Assembly (NCBI GenBank): GCA_021819735.1
Contig: JAKAFO010000013.1
Location: forward strand, 1-33,151
Source: Deltaproteobacteria bacterium
Lineage (GTDB): Bacteria; Desulfobacterota; Desulfobacteria; Desulfobacterales; Desulfosarcinaceae
Direction: 5' to 3'
DNA length: 33,151 nucleotides
Numbering within the stretch: the stretch's first letter is position 1; the number at the start of each line of letters is the position of its first letter. The position numbers and the translations under genes were made by a program. The notes under the pieces were generated by a model. The model did no database searches. It was not told where the DNA came from and worked only from the letters and a program-made list of their open reading frames with translations. Positions 9,975-18,284 of this stretch are shown here, piece by piece.

Positions 9975-9992
9975 TTTCGGTCACGAACATAT

Positions 9993-10089
9993 TCATGTGG
10001 AGTGGCGCGAGGGATCTGGCCCTATGACCGCCCGGCAACCTGACCATCAAGGTGCTAAATCCAGCCCGCAAGGGAACACATGAGGTCTG
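9993..10089 (+). promoter_or_regulatory. SAM-I (S-box) riboswitch aptamer
   Basis: S-box core gagggatctggccctatgac..cccggcaacct..aaggtgctaaatccag; P1 tcatgtg (9993-9999) pairs with cacatga (10077-10083); lies upstream of metY and is followed by an antiterminator and terminator. Confidence 0.95.
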
Positions 10090-10109
10090 ATGACAACATG
10101 GGTTGACAG

Positions 10110-10135
10110 ACCTCTCTATTCGGAGAGGTTTTTTT
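10110..10135 (+). terminator. Riboswitch-controlled intrinsic terminator upstream of metY
   Basis: acctctc...gagaggt stem (10110-10116/10123-10129) followed by a T-run to 10135; its 5' arm overlaps the antiterminator arm cagacctc (10107-10114). Confidence 0.92.
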
Positions 10136-10159
10136 GTCTCTAATCAAGGAGGACTTACA

Positions 10160-11458
10160 ATGACCGATACTTATAAAGGTTTCGCCACCCAGGCCATTCA
10201 CGGCGGGCACACGCCGGACAGCGACACCCATTCCCGGGCCGTGCCCCTTTACCAGACCACCTCTTATACTTTCGACGACACGGCCCACGCCGCCGATCTC
10301 TTCGGCCTGCGCAAGTTCGGCAATATCTACACCCGCATCATGAACCCCACCACCGGCGTGCTCGAACAACGCGTGGCGGCCCTGGAGGGCGGGGTCGGCG
10401 CGCTGGCCGTGGCTTCCGGCCAGGCCGCCGAGACCCTGACCATCCTCACCCTGGCCCAGGCCGGAGACGAGATCGTGGCCTCCACCGATCTTTACGGCGG
10501 CACGGTGAGCCTCTTCACCCACACCCTGCCCAAGCTGGGCATCCGCGTGCGCTTCGTGGCCCCCGGCGATTTCAACGGCTGGGAGCGGGCGATCACCGAC
10601 AAGACCAAAGCCTTTTTTGTGGAAAGCATCGGCAACCCCAAGCTGGATATCGTGGACCTTGGGAAGATCGCCGCCATCGGCAAGGCCCAGGGCATCCCCC
10701 TGGTGGTGGACAACACCGTCACCACGCCCTATTTGCTGCGGCCCTTCGACCACGGCGCCGCCATCGTGGTCCACTCGGCCACCAAGTTCATCGGCGGACA
10801 CGGTACCTCAATCGGCGGCATCATCGTGGATTCGGGCCAATTCGACTGGGCCGGCTCGGGCCGCTTCGCCGCTTTCCTGGAACCCGACCCGGCTTACCAC
10901 GGACTCAAATTTCATGAAGCTTTCGGCGCCATGACCTTTATCCTGCGCGCCCGGGTGCTGGGGCTGCGCGACATGGGCGCGGCCATCAGCCCGTTCAACG
11001 CCTGGCTGCTGTTGCAAGGGCTGGAGACCTTGGCCTTGCGCATGGAACGCCACAGCGCCAACGGCCTGGCCGTGGCCCGCTGGCTGGAGAAGCATTCGTG
11101 CGTGGCCTGGGTGCGCTATCCGGGGCTCGCTTCGTCTCCCACCTTCGGCCTCACGGAGAAGTATTTGCCCAAAGGCCAGGGGGCCCTGGTGGGCTTCGGC
11201 ATCCGGGGCGGCCGGGAGGCCGCGGTCAAGTTCATCGAAAGCTGCAAACTCTTCAGCCATCTGGCCAATATCGGCGATGCCAAGAGCCTGGTGATCCACC
11301 CGGCTTCCACGACTCATGAGCAATTGAGCGCGGACGAGCAAAAAGCCGCGGGCGTGACGCCGGATTTCATCCGGCTCAGCGTGGGCATCGAAGATATCGA
11401 AGATATTCTGGCGGATCTGGATCAGGCTTTGAGCGCCGGTGTGGGGTGTACGTTATAA
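10160..11458 (+). CDS. metY: O-acetylhomoserine sulfhydrylase (PLP-dependent Cys/Met metabolism family)
   Basis: TQAIHGG, YTRIMNPTTGVLE, SATKFIGGHGTSIGG (PLP Lys), HPASTTHEQL; RBS aaggagg before ATG 10160. The supplied ORF start at 10103 lies in the terminator. Confidence 0.95.
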   Translation: MTDTYKGFATQAIHGGHTPDSDTHSRAVPLYQTTSYTFDDTAHAADLFGLRKFGNIYTRIMNPTTGVLEQRVAALEGGVGALAVASGQAAETLTILTLAQAGDEIVASTDLYGGTVSLFTHTLPKLGIRVRFVAPGDFNGWERAITDKTKAFFVESIGNPKLDIVDLGKIAAIGKAQGIPLVVDNTVTTPYLLRPFDHGAAIVVHSATKFIGGHGTSIGGIIVDSGQFDWAGSGRFAAFLEPDPAYHGLKFHEAFGAMTFILRARVLGLRDMGAAISPFNAWLLLQGLETLALRMERHSANGLAVARWLEKHSCVAWVRYPGLASSPTFGLTEKYLPKGQGALVGFGIRGGREAAVKFIESCKLFSHLANIGDAKSLVIHPASTTHEQLSADEQKAAGVTPDFIRLSVGIEDIEDILADLDQALSAGVGCTL

Positions 11459-11460
11459 CC

Positions 11461-11533
11461 GTAGGGGCGACCGGCGGTCGCCCTGAACGTGATCTCGACC
11501 TGTTACGATAGGGCGACCGCCGGTCGCCCCTAC
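11461..11533. repeat. Perfect 24-bp inverted repeat with self-palindromic arms in the metY-metX intergenic region
   Basis: gtaggggcgaccggcggtcgccct (11461-11484) is the exact reverse complement of 11510-11533; each arm contains gcgaccgg/cggtcgc self-complementarity; 25-nt spacer. Confidence 0.9.
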
Positions 11534-11577
11534 AAACCCGCACCCGCGTTTGCTGGGCTAATTGGAATCTGGGAACA

Positions 11578-12717
11578 ATGGATCGCAACTCGGTGGGCAT
11601 CGTCACGCCGCAAAAATTCACTTTCGGCAGCCTGGAAGATCCCATGGTGCTCGAATCGGGCCGCACCCTGGGGCCGGTGGAGATCGTCTACGAGACGTAC
11701 GGCCAGCCCAATGCGGATCGTTCCAACGCCATCCTGATCTGTCACGCCCTGTCGGGCAACCACCATGCGGCCGGCTATCACGACCCCCACGATCCCCAGA
11801 CCGGCTGGTGGGACACCATGATCGGGCCGGGCAAGGCCTTCGACACCAACCGCTACTGGATGATCTGCGCCAACATCATCGGCGGCTGCAAGGGTTCCAC
11901 CGGGCCGGTCAGCATCGATCCGGCCACCGGCAAGCCCTATGGCCTGACCTTTCCCATCGTTACCATCGGCGACATGGTGGAGGCCCAGAAGCGCCTGATC
12001 GACCATCTGGGCATCACCCGGCTCTACAGCATCGCCGGCGGCTCCATGGGCGGCTTCCAGGTGCTGGAGTGGGCCCTGCGTTATCCACAGATGGTGCGTT
12101 CGGCGATGTGCATCGCTTCGGCGGCCCGGCTCTCGGCCCAAGCGATTGCCTTCAACAGCGTGGGCCGCAGCGCCATCACCCGCGACCCGGAGTGGAAGCA
12201 GGGCGCTTACGACGGCAAGGGCCCCGAGCACGGCCTGGCCACGGCGCGCATGGTGGGCCATATCACGTATCTTTCGGAAATGCTGCTCGACACCAAGTTC
12301 GGCCGGCGGTTGCAATCGGCCAACCGGCTCAGCTACAACTTCACCACCGAGTTTGCCATCGAAGGCTACTTGAACCACAAGGGCAGCGCCTTTACCCAGC
12401 GCTTCGACGCCAATAGCTACCTGTACATCACCAAGGCCATGGATTACTTCGACATCGGCCGTTCCTACGGCCCGCTCAAGGAGGCTTTCGCTTCGGTGAC
12501 GGCCCGCTGCCTGTTCGTCTCCTACAGCAGCGACTGGCTCTTTCCCACCAGCCAGACCAAGGAGATGGTGCGCGCGCTGCTCAGCAACGGCAAGCCGGTG
12601 TCGTTCATCGAGATCGATTCGCCGTACGGCCACGACGCCTTTCTGGTGGAAGTCGAAAAGCTGGCGCGCATCGTTTCCGGATTCCTGTCCGGCGTACCCC
12701 AGGAGGTGGCCGCATGA
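11578..12717 (+). CDS. metX: Homoserine O-acetyltransferase (alpha/beta hydrolase fold)
   Basis: CHALSGNHHAAGY, GWWDTMIGPGKAFDTNRYW, IAGGSMGGFQ nucleophile elbow, SSDWLFP, GHDAFLVE. Confidence 0.97.
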   Translation: MDRNSVGIVTPQKFTFGSLEDPMVLESGRTLGPVEIVYETYGQPNADRSNAILICHALSGNHHAAGYHDPHDPQTGWWDTMIGPGKAFDTNRYWMICANIIGGCKGSTGPVSIDPATGKPYGLTFPIVTIGDMVEAQKRLIDHLGITRLYSIAGGSMGGFQVLEWALRYPQMVRSAMCIASAARLSAQAIAFNSVGRSAITRDPEWKQGAYDGKGPEHGLATARMVGHITYLSEMLLDTKFGRRLQSANRLSYNFTTEFAIEGYLNHKGSAFTQRFDANSYLYITKAMDYFDIGRSYGPLKEAFASVTARCLFVSYSSDWLFPTSQTKEMVRALLSNGKPVSFIEIDSPYGHDAFLVEVEKLARIVSGFLSGVPQEVAA

Positions 12718-13334
12718 ACGATCATTATGTGGACCGCCTCAGCCGCACGGATCGCGACGTGATTTTGACCCTGGTGCCCGAAGGCGTCACCGTGCTGGAC
12801 TTGGGCTGCGGCGATTGCAGCCTGCTGGCGGAACTGGCCGTCAAACGCAAGATCCGCGGCACCGGCGTTGACATCCGCGGCGATCAGTTGGTCGATGGAC
12901 TGGCTCACGGCTTCAATGTCTACCAGGGCAACCTGGACGAGGGGCTGGCCGACTTTCCCGACAAGGCCTACGACTACGTGATCTTGAACCAAACGCTTCA
13001 GGTGGTTAAAAACCCGCTGCTGGTGCTCACCGAAATGCTGCGCATCGGACGCTTCGGCATCGTGGGTTTTCCCAACTTCGCCCAGTGGCGGCTGCGCAGC
13101 GGACTTTTCTTCGGCGGCCGGGCCCCCAAATCGCCGGCCCTGCCCTTCGAGTGGTACAATACGCCCAATATCCGCGTGCTCTCCATCCGCGATTTCTTCG
13201 ATTACTGCCACCGGCAATCGATTCAGGTGGCGCAGGAGCGTTATCTGATGGCCGGCCGCTGGCTGCGCCGGGCACCGCTGGCCGCGACCAACCTGCTGGC
13301 CCACATCGGCCTGTTCGTCATTACCCGTAACTGA
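12714..13334 (+). CDS. metW: MetW-like methyltransferase-fold protein
   Basis: [40 protein letters not shown] overlap with metX. Confidence 0.95.
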   Translation: MNDHYVDRLSRTDRDVILTLVPEGVTVLDLGCGDCSLLAELAVKRKIRGTGVDIRGDQLVDGLAHGFNVYQGNLDEGLADFPDKAYDYVILNQTLQVVKNPLLVLTEMLRIGRFGIVGFPNFAQWRLRSGLFFGGRAPKSPALPFEWYNTPNIRVLSIRDFFDYCHRQSIQVAQERYLMAGRWLRRAPLAATNLLAHIGLFVITRN

Positions 13335-13360
13335 ACGTACGATCCAAGAAAGGAGGCTTC

Positions 13361-14083
13361 ATGCAAACCAACCCAAGGCAGGCAATAAATTCTGCCCTGA
13401 GTCGCCGGGAATTTTTAGGGGCGTCCATGGGCGCCGCGCTGCTTTTCGCCATGGGTGGCGGCATCTCCTGTTCGGACAAGGCGGGCCCGGTGCAGATGCT
13501 GGCGGCCCTGCCTTACGCCGAAAGCGGTTTGGAACCGGTGATCTCTACCAAGACCGTCGGCTTGCACTACGGCAAGCATCATAAAGGCTATGTGGATAAG
13601 CTGAACAAGCTCACGAGCGGCACCCGGCTCGCCGGACTTCCCTTGGAGCAGATTATCTCCGCCACGGCCGGTCAGCCGGAGCAACAGGCGATCTTCAACA
13701 ACGCGGCCCAGGCCTGGAACCACGATTTCTACTGGCGCGGTCTGAAACCCAAAGGCGGCGGGGCACCGCCGGCGGCCTTGAAGCAAAAAATCGAGGCCTC
13801 CTTCGGTAGTGTCGAAGGCTGCAAAAAAGAGTTGGCCGCCGCGGCCAACGACCAGTTCGGCAGCGGTTGGGCCTGGCTCGTACAGGATGGCGAGCGGCTC
13901 AAAGTGACGCGCACCGGCAATGCCGATCTGCCGCTGACCCAGGGGTTGCGGCCGCTGCTGACCATCGATGTGTGGGAGCATGCCTACTACCTGGACTACC
14001 AGAACCGCAGGGCGGACTACGTTCAGGCCGTGATAGACAAATTGATCGATTGGGAGTTCGTGGAGAAGAATTTGTTGGCTTAA
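13361..14083 (+). CDS. Fe/Mn superoxide dismutase with Tat-like lipoprotein signal
   Basis: [47 protein letters not shown]-terminal [24 protein letters not shown]. Confidence 0.93.
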   Translation: MQTNPRQAINSALSRREFLGASMGAALLFAMGGGISCSDKAGPVQMLAALPYAESGLEPVISTKTVGLHYGKHHKGYVDKLNKLTSGTRLAGLPLEQIISATAGQPEQQAIFNNAAQAWNHDFYWRGLKPKGGGAPPAALKQKIEASFGSVEGCKKELAAAANDQFGSGWAWLVQDGERLKVTRTGNADLPLTQGLRPLLTIDVWEHAYYLDYQNRRADYVQAVIDKLIDWEFVEKNLLA

Positions 14084-15136
14084 ATGAATCTGCTGGAGCT
14101 CACATACAGTCAGGTGCTGACTGAATTTCGCCAACGTTACGCCAAGGGCGACTTCCATGCCGCGGCCCTCTATCGGGCTTTCTACTCCCAGGCGGAGTGC
14201 GATCCGGCGCGCCTGCCGGCCTTTGCCGCCGCGCCGGAGCTGGCCCACCGGGTGCGCGAGGAGTTGGATAATACCCGGCCGGTCATCGTCGATCAGTGCA
14301 GCCAGGAGGGGGTGACCAAACTGCTCTTCCGCCTGGCCGACGGCTTGGCAGTGGAGAGCGTGGTCGTGCCCATGACCCGCCACACCACGGTGTGCATCTC
14401 GTGCCAGGTGGGCTGCCGCATGGGCTGCCGCCTGTGCGAGACCGGCCGCATGGGGTTGCGGCGCTCGCTTTCGGCGGCCGAAATCGTGGCCCAGGTGCAC
14501 GCCGTCAAGGTCGGGCTGGGATTGGAGGTGCGCAATGTGGTCTTCATGGGCATGGGCGAGCCGTTGGACAATTTCGAGCAGGTGGTCCAGGCCATTCGCG
14601 TTTTGGAAGATCAGCGCGGCCTGGATATCGCCAAACGCCGCATCACCGTTTCCACCTGCGGCCGGGTGGACGGCATCCGGCGCCTGGCGGCTTTGAACTG
14701 GCCCCAGCTCAAGCTGGCGGTGAGCCTGAACGCGGCCGACGACCGGACGCGCAGCGACTTGATGCCGGTCAACCGTCAATACGACCTGGCGGATCTCAAG
14801 CAGGCCTTGCGGGACTACCCGCTGGCCCGGGGCAATGTGCTGCTCATGGAATATGTTCTGATCGCGGGGGTCAACGACAGCGAGGACGATGCCCGGCACC
14901 TAGCCGACTACCTGGAAGGACTCTCGGCGCGGCTCAACCTGATCGTCTACAACCCCCGCCGGGAATCGCCCTATGCGGCGCCGTCGCCGGAGCGTTTGGA
15001 CCGCTTCCACCAGGCCCTGGTGGCGCGCAAGGTTTTCGTGCGGCTGCGGCGCTCCAAGGGCGCCGGCATTCGGGCGGCCTGCGGGCAGTTGGGGGCGGCT
15101 TTCAATCTCGAACAACCGGCGAGCGCTTGCCGGTAA
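14084..15136 (+). CDS. RlmN/Cfr-family radical SAM protein
   Basis: CQVGCRMGCRLCETG (CxxxCxxC), VVFMGMGEPLDN, ACGQLG C-terminal Cys; ATG directly abuts the SOD stop codon. Confidence 0.88.
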   Translation: MNLLELTYSQVLTEFRQRYAKGDFHAAALYRAFYSQAECDPARLPAFAAAPELAHRVREELDNTRPVIVDQCSQEGVTKLLFRLADGLAVESVVVPMTRHTTVCISCQVGCRMGCRLCETGRMGLRRSLSAAEIVAQVHAVKVGLGLEVRNVVFMGMGEPLDNFEQVVQAIRVLEDQRGLDIAKRRITVSTCGRVDGIRRLAALNWPQLKLAVSLNAADDRTRSDLMPVNRQYDLADLKQALRDYPLARGNVLLMEYVLIAGVNDSEDDARHLADYLEGLSARLNLIVYNPRRESPYAAPSPERLDRFHQALVARKVFVRLRRSKGAGIRAACGQLGAAFNLEQPASACR

Positions 15137-15572
15137 GGTCGCTGATCTGGATGCGCCACACGCGCAGACCGGCCTGCGGCACCGGTATGGGTTGCGGCGC
15201 GTCCGGTGCGTACTGGCGCACGATGTGGCTCAATCCCAGGGCTTTGTCTTCGGAAGTGGCCAGTTCTTCCATGCGGCCGTTGCCGACCACGCTGGCATAG
15301 GCAAATCCCCAGTTGCAGGGATTGTCGCTTGCGGCCACGAGGCGCACATCGCAGGCCATGCTGAAGCACACCTGGGGATTGTGGCGGATAAAATCGATCT
15401 TGCGCCCCACGCCGGCCGTATGCACGTAGAGGCAGCGGCCATCGTAGCCGAAGCAAACCGGAATCACGTAAGGCGTCGTGTCGCGACAAAAAGCCAAGTA
15501 GCACACCTGGCAACGCGCGATGACGGCGTCAATCTCTTCGCGGCGGGTGATCTCTTTTTCTTTTCGAAGCAT
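15102..15572 (-). CDS. Pyridoxamine 5'-phosphate oxidase-like flavin-binding family protein
   Basis: 156 aa from ATG at 15572; CYLAFCRDTTPYVIPVCFGYDGRCLYVHTAGVGRKIDFIRHNPQVCFSM, GNGRMEEL. Overlaps the 3' end of the convergent radical SAM gene. Confidence 0.82.
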   Translation of the reverse strand: MLRKEKEITRREEIDAVIARCQVCYLAFCRDTTPYVIPVCFGYDGRCLYVHTAGVGRKIDFIRHNPQVCFSMACDVRLVAASDNPCNWGFAYASVVGNGRMEELATSEDKALGLSHIVRQYAPDAPQPIPVPQAGLRVWRIQISDLTGKRSPVVRD

Positions 15573-15595
15573 GCGGGTATTCGCTGAAGCCGCCC

Positions 15596-16357
15596 TTATC
15601 CTTGGGCTTCCATTTGGGGATTTTCTTCTACGGCCGACCTGAAAAGTTCTCCCATGGCCGCCGTCTGTTCCTTGGCCAGTTGATGGAACACGAAGGTCAC
15701 GCGCATGGCCGCGGGGCAAGCGTTGGGTTGCCATTCGGTGACATTTACCCGCAGCAGCCGGCAGGCCAGAGCGCTCAAGGCGCGCGACCCATTGGCATCG
15801 GGTATTTGCAGGGTGACCCGCAGATCGCCGGCCATCAACAGTTCGGGCGAATAGGTGATCAACTCCAGCAGAATGCCGCCCCGGCTGATATTGATCAGCG
15901 AGGCGCCCAGGGAATTGCCCTGAACATCGATGCGTACGTCGGTTTTGGGAATGTAGAAGCGTTTGTCTTTTCGCCACATGCGCGGATCGCACACTTCGTT
16001 GATCTTCTCGATCAGCTCGGCCGGGCGCACGCGCAGGGCCACCACATGCTTGAAGCCCAGTTGGTGCAGGCGTTGCTGGTCGTCGCCGTTCTCTTCTTCG
16101 GACAGGATGATGAAGGGCGTCATCTCGTTGTGCGGGCTCTCGGCCAGCTTGGATTTGAGTTCGGGGGCCGGCATATCGATCAAGCGGGTGGTGACGATCA
16201 CCACGTCGAAGGGATTCACGTTTAACTCGCCGAGCGCATTGCAGCCGTTCTCGCATTCGAAGAATTCCACGTCGCTCAATTCCGAAAAGATATACTTCTT
16301 GATCAAGGCGCGGGTGGAACGGTTGGGGTGGACCAACAGGATTTGACGAAAGCGCAT
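15596..16357 (-). CDS. Receiver-like domain (apparently lacking the phospho-acceptor Asp) fused to a PilZ domain
   Basis: N-terminal MRFRQILLVHPNRSTRALIKKY resembles a receiver fold; PilZ-like RKDKR and NISRGGILLEL (N/DxSxxG). Confidence 0.78.
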   Translation of the reverse strand: MRFRQILLVHPNRSTRALIKKYIFSELSDVEFFECENGCNALGELNVNPFDVVIVTTRLIDMPAPELKSKLAESPHNEMTPFIILSEEENGDDQQRLHQLGFKHVVALRVRPAELIEKINEVCDPRMWRKDKRFYIPKTDVRIDVQGNSLGASLINISRGGILLELITYSPELLMAGDLRVTLQIPDANGSRALSALACRLLRVNVTEWQPNACPAAMRVTFVFHQLAKEQTAAMGELFRSAVEENPQMEAQG

Positions 16358-16523
16358 GACCGTCTGCTCCTTGCAAAAGCAATGGGAACGACCTTATCGG
16401 GCTTCCCAAAGGGAAGACCGCACAGCTTCGTAAGACTACAAATGCAGCTCAGGGTCCCGCGTGCCGCGGAAAGTGGATGAAAAGTTGGGGCTTTCTATAG
16501 CACAGGTGCGCGATGGGGCGCAA

Positions 16524-17375
16524 TCAGTCAATCGCGGCCAGCCGCAACAATGCCGCCGCATTGCCGCCGCAGATCATCTGCTTGTGGGCCGCGCTCACGC
16601 CGGCTTGATCCATTTCGGCCAAGTAGCGCTTGGCCGACAGCAGAGGATAATCGGTGCCGAAGAGGATTTTCTCCGGCCCGGCCAGCTCCACGGCCAGGCG
16701 GTATACCTCCGGGCGGTAGAGATAGGGCGAGGCGGCCGTGTCGAACCACACATGGGAAAGGGCTTGCGCCACCTCTTTTTTCATCAGGTTGTACCAGAAG
16801 ATGCCGCCGCCCCAGTGGGCCAGGATCAGCCGGTTGCCGGTGTACTTTTTGACCATGGCATAGATCTGGGCCAGGGTGTTCTTGGTCTTGCCCGGGTAGT
16901 CGTGGCCCACCGGCTCGTTGGTGTGGATCATCACCGGCCGGTCGAAGCTTTGGGCCAGGGCCATGATCTCGTCCATGGCGCCCATGTCCTGGCACTCCAG
17001 GTCGGAGCAGTAGAACGCCAGTTCGCCGACGCCCCCAAGGCCGGCCTTAAGGCAGCGCTCGACTTCGGCCGGCGCCGAGGGTTCCAGGGCGTCCATGCAG
17101 CAAAAGCCGATGAGGCGGTCGGGATAGCGCGCCACGGCCTCCAGGATGTAGTCGTTGTGGCGCTGGAAGGTTTCGGCCGTGCGCCAGGGAAAGCCGAAAG
17201 TGACCGCCTTGTCCACCCCCTGGGCATCCATTTCGGCGATCAGTTGCTCGGCGCCGACCATTTTGGATTTGGACGATTCGTAGAGCAGGGTGAAGGCCGG
17301 CTCGTCGGCAAAGTAGCGCGCGCGGTCGTCACGGATGAAGTCCGGGAAAATGTGGGTGTGGAAATCGATCAGCAT
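16524..17375 (-). CDS. Amidohydrolase 2-family TIM-barrel metal hydrolase
   Basis: MLIDFHTHIFP, VMIHTNEPVGHD, LILAHWGGG, ILFGTDYPLL. Start adjusted to ATG 17375. Confidence 0.88.
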   Translation of the reverse strand: MLIDFHTHIFPDFIRDDRARYFADEPAFTLLYESSKSKMVGAEQLIAEMDAQGVDKAVTFGFPWRTAETFQRHNDYILEAVARYPDRLIGFCCMDALEPSAPAEVERCLKAGLGGVGELAFYCSDLECQDMGAMDEIMALAQSFDRPVMIHTNEPVGHDYPGKTKNTLAQIYAMVKKYTGNRLILAHWGGGIFWYNLMKKEVAQALSHVWFDTAASPYLYRPEVYRLAVELAGPEKILFGTDYPLLSAKRYLAEMDQAGVSAAHKQMICGGNAAALLRLAAID

Positions 17376-17474
17376 GGCGCGTGTTCTCCTCCAGAGGGTA
17401 GATCCGAGTCGGTCGCCGGGCCGCCCCGGCGGTCGGGATTCCATACCATAGCGGCCGGGGCGTGTCGCCTGCTT

Positions 17475-18269
17475 TTATCCGTCCGGCGGCGTCCAGGCGA
17501 AGACGCCTTCGGCCAGCAGGTCGGTGCAGATGCGGGCGGTTTCCAGGGTCGGGCCGTGCAGGACATTGACCAGCAGCAGATCGAGTCCGGCCGCGGCCAG
17601 CATGGGCAGAAAGGCTTGCTCCAGGGCGATCTTGCGGGCCAGGGGCAGGGCGCCCGAGGCCAAATTGGAGAGCCCGGCCATGGTGCGCACCGGCATGCCC
17701 AGCAGCTCGGGCAGTTGGCGGATCAGGGTCAGCACCGCCCGGTTGTGGCGGGTCCCGTCGGGCCAGGAGAGCGGCGCGATGACCGGATCGACGATCAGCC
17801 GCGCCGGGTCCAGATCCAGGGCGCGGTAGGCTTCGAACAAGTCCACCGCCAGAGCCATCAGCTCGTCGGCGGCGTGGGGCACGCGGCTGTCGGGGTGCAG
17901 CAGGTAGCCCACGATCTCGGCATCGTAGCGGCGGGCCAGGGGCAGGATGGCTTCGAGCTTGGCCGGCTCCAGGGAAAAGCCGTTGATGATGGCCCGGCCG
18001 CCGCAGGCCGCCAAACCGGCGTCCAGGGCCGTGGGATTGGTGGTGTCGAGCAGCAGGGGCAGATCGGTGACGGCCCGCACCGCCTCGACCAGGAAGCTCA
18101 TGCGCCGTTCGGGGGCGCGGGTCAGCGGCCCGCAATTGAGGTCGATGGCTTGGGCCCCGGCCTGGACGCAGCGCCGCACCAGGTCTTGAATCGGCTGCGG
18201 GTCCAGCGCCTCCAGGGCCCTTGCGATTTCCGGGCGCACCACATGCAAGTTGTCGGCGACAATCAGCAC
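17475..18269 (-). CDS. Pterin-binding (dihydropteroate synthase-like / methyltetrahydrofolate methyltransferase-like) protein
   Basis: AGAQAIDLNCGP, LLLDTTNPTALDAGL, IINGFS, VDPVIAPL, MAGLSNLASG; GTG start. Confidence 0.82.
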   Translation of the reverse strand: MLIVADNLHVVRPEIARALEALDPQPIQDLVRRCVQAGAQAIDLNCGPLTRAPERRMSFLVEAVRAVTDLPLLLDTTNPTALDAGLAACGGRAIINGFSLEPAKLEAILPLARRYDAEIVGYLLHPDSRVPHAADELMALAVDLFEAYRALDLDPARLIVDPVIAPLSWPDGTRHNRAVLTLIRQLPELLGMPVRTMAGLSNLASGALPLARKIALEQAFLPMLAAAGLDLLLVNVLHGPTLETARICTDLLAEGVFAWTPPDG

Positions 18270-18284
18270 AACCTCACCCCCAGT

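Noticed and set aside
13415-14899. 494-aa minus-strand ORF (and similar shadows at 5578-6945, 6942-8045, 8436-9866, 11530-12633)
   Set aside because: Opposite strong SOD/RlmN-like, dsrAB, dsrN and metX coding regions; no motifs of their own.
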